This document shows positions 42,832 through 43,803 of a stretch of DNA of 43,803 nt, piece by piece. The stretch is from Nemertoderma westbladi. Taxonomy: Eukaryota > Xenacoelomorpha > Nemertodermatida > Nemertodermatidae. The notes under the pieces are model-generated. The model was not told the DNA's origin, did no database searches, and saw nothing but the letters and a program-made list of their open reading frames with translations. The position numbers and the translations under genes are program-made. The DNA lies in NCBI GenBank assembly GCA_032718475.1, contig JAUCBJ010006432.1:1-43803 (forward strand), in the 5' to 3' direction. The stretch's first letter is position 1, and every line of letters begins with the position of its first letter.

Positions 42832-43660
42832 TATGTGCTACTTTTCTTAGGTGGATATGATGACTAGGATTCATAGAAATGTAATAAAATATGTTTCTGG
42901 AATTTTTATATTGTTGCTGTCAAGGTAACCGGGTTCAAAGTTCAAACTTTGCCCGTCTGTAATTCAAGACGACGAGGGATTTTGTTCTTGAGATTTGGCA
43001 GGTGAGTAAAAGAAATAAAAGTCTATCAGAATATTCTACATTTAAATATTTTTTCAATCCCGTTGCCATGGTAATATGTATAATAAAAAATATGAATAAT
43101 TGCAACCAATTCTATAGAACACCATTTTTAGTCGGTTTGTCTTAATATTAAGTTAAAGTTACCAACATTACATTTTATCAATCGTCAATTGTGAATCTTG
43201 TTTGTAAAGGTCAATAAGTGCCAATAAACAAAACTGTCCAATCAGAGGGCAATACCTGTGATAGCATGATTTTAAGATTCCAGAATATTAAATTTTGGTT
43301 TGCAATTATTAGAAAAAAAGGACAGGTCCCAGGTACGTCAGTTGCATATGATATAAATAGAAAATAATAGCCCAATTTTTACCTGGCGGTCATAATGTGA
43401 AAGTATCGTTACACCCATCACCATGGAAACGGGATTGAAAAAAGTATACCTTTCAAAGATTTTCATAAGACTTTTATTTCCTTTACTCACCTGCCAAATC
43501 TCAAGAACAGAATCCCCCGCCGTCTTGAATTACAGACGGGCAAAGTTTGAACTTTGTAAACGGTTACCTTGACAACAACAATATAAAAATTCCGGAAAGA
43601 CATTTTATTACATTTCTATGAACTCTAGTCATCATATCCACCTAAGAAAAGTAGCATATA
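42832..43660. mobile_element. Long terminal-inverted-repeat element, ~830 bp
   Basis: The left arm (42832-43075) and right arm (43415-43660) are reverse complements at an estimated 85-90% identity over about 240 bp. Shared words, read outward to inward, are GCTACTTTTCTTAGGTGG, CATAGAAATGTAATAAAAT, CAAAGTTCAAACTTTGCCCG, GAGATTTGGCAGGTGAGTAA and TTTTTTCAATCCCGTT. The middle (43076-43414) is AT-rich and non-coding. A non-autonomous DNA transposon or foldback element is likely. The target-site duplication is unclear (perhaps TAT or TA). Confidence 0.8.
43062..43075 (+). promoter_or_regulatory. X-box-like sequence inside the inverted-repeat element
   Basis: GTTGCCATGGTAAT differs at only the last base from an ideal X-box palindrome (GTTGCCATGGTAAC). 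The matching site in the other arm (around 43416-43430) is more diverged (GTTTCCATGGTGAT on the inverse strand). It lies ~1.6 kb upstream of the GAS8 ATG. Binding is conjecture. Confidence 0.3.
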
Positions 43661-43803
43661 AGAATTCTAGAATAGATGTCTAAGGAAATATTATGAAAAT
43701 AGTTCCATAAATAGGGAAAATATTGGCCTCCGCTAATTTCAGCAATCAGCTCGCTGCATGACCTGTTATTTAGTTACACCTTGATTACGACCAAGCTAAC
43801 AAA
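43661..43803. other. Right-edge sequence, nothing recognised
   Basis: AT-rich sequence beyond the inverted-repeat element to the window edge. No gene or repeat seen. Confidence 0.5.

Overview
This is a metazoan nuclear window. It has multi-exon, spliced minus-strand genes with GT-AG introns, AT-rich introns, tRNA-like SINE fragments, inverted-repeat transposons and extreme minisatellite content. The protein set fits an invertebrate animal with motile cilia, and a tunicate or another invertebrate deuterostome is possible, but the sequence alone does not fix the species.

The backbone is one minus-strand gene, GAS8/DRC4, a nexin-dynein regulatory complex subunit of motile cilia. Nine coding exons can be placed with exact splice sites and matching phases: 41437-41439 (the ATG alone), 40201-40320, 36628-36777, 30308-30462, 29339-29438, 27959-28219, 24917-25084, 6639-6779 and 5850-6005. 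Together they encode 418 residues. The last roughly 60-70 residues lie off the left edge. Upstream (41440-43803) is the putative promoter side, with an imperfect X-box-like motif and a long inverted-repeat element.

Three further minus-strand coding units are nested in its introns. An intronless adhesion-type GPCR (9104-11146) lies in intron 7. An unrecognised 340-residue single-exon ORF (38588-39610) lies in intron 2. A C2H2/acidic-repeat ORF (1792-4460) in intron 9 is cut in two by a TTAA-flanked transposon (2665-4279) with the frame kept across the insertion.

About half of the window is tandem repeat: 10-bp (1-1385), 83/92-bp (5131-5849), 23-bp (7474-8281), 16-bp (11341-17995), 31-bp (18786-23681), 30-bp (25949-27737), 22-bp (29895-30307) and 41-bp (30688-36627) arrays. 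The most striking observation is that three of these (introns 3, 4 and 9) are built from the 3' end of the preceding GAS8 exon plus its own 5' splice site. Real exon ends are followed by tandem decoy exon-tail/donor copies: about 145 in intron 3, about 18 in intron 4 and 8 in intron 9. The long open frames in the arrays are repeat artefacts, not genes.
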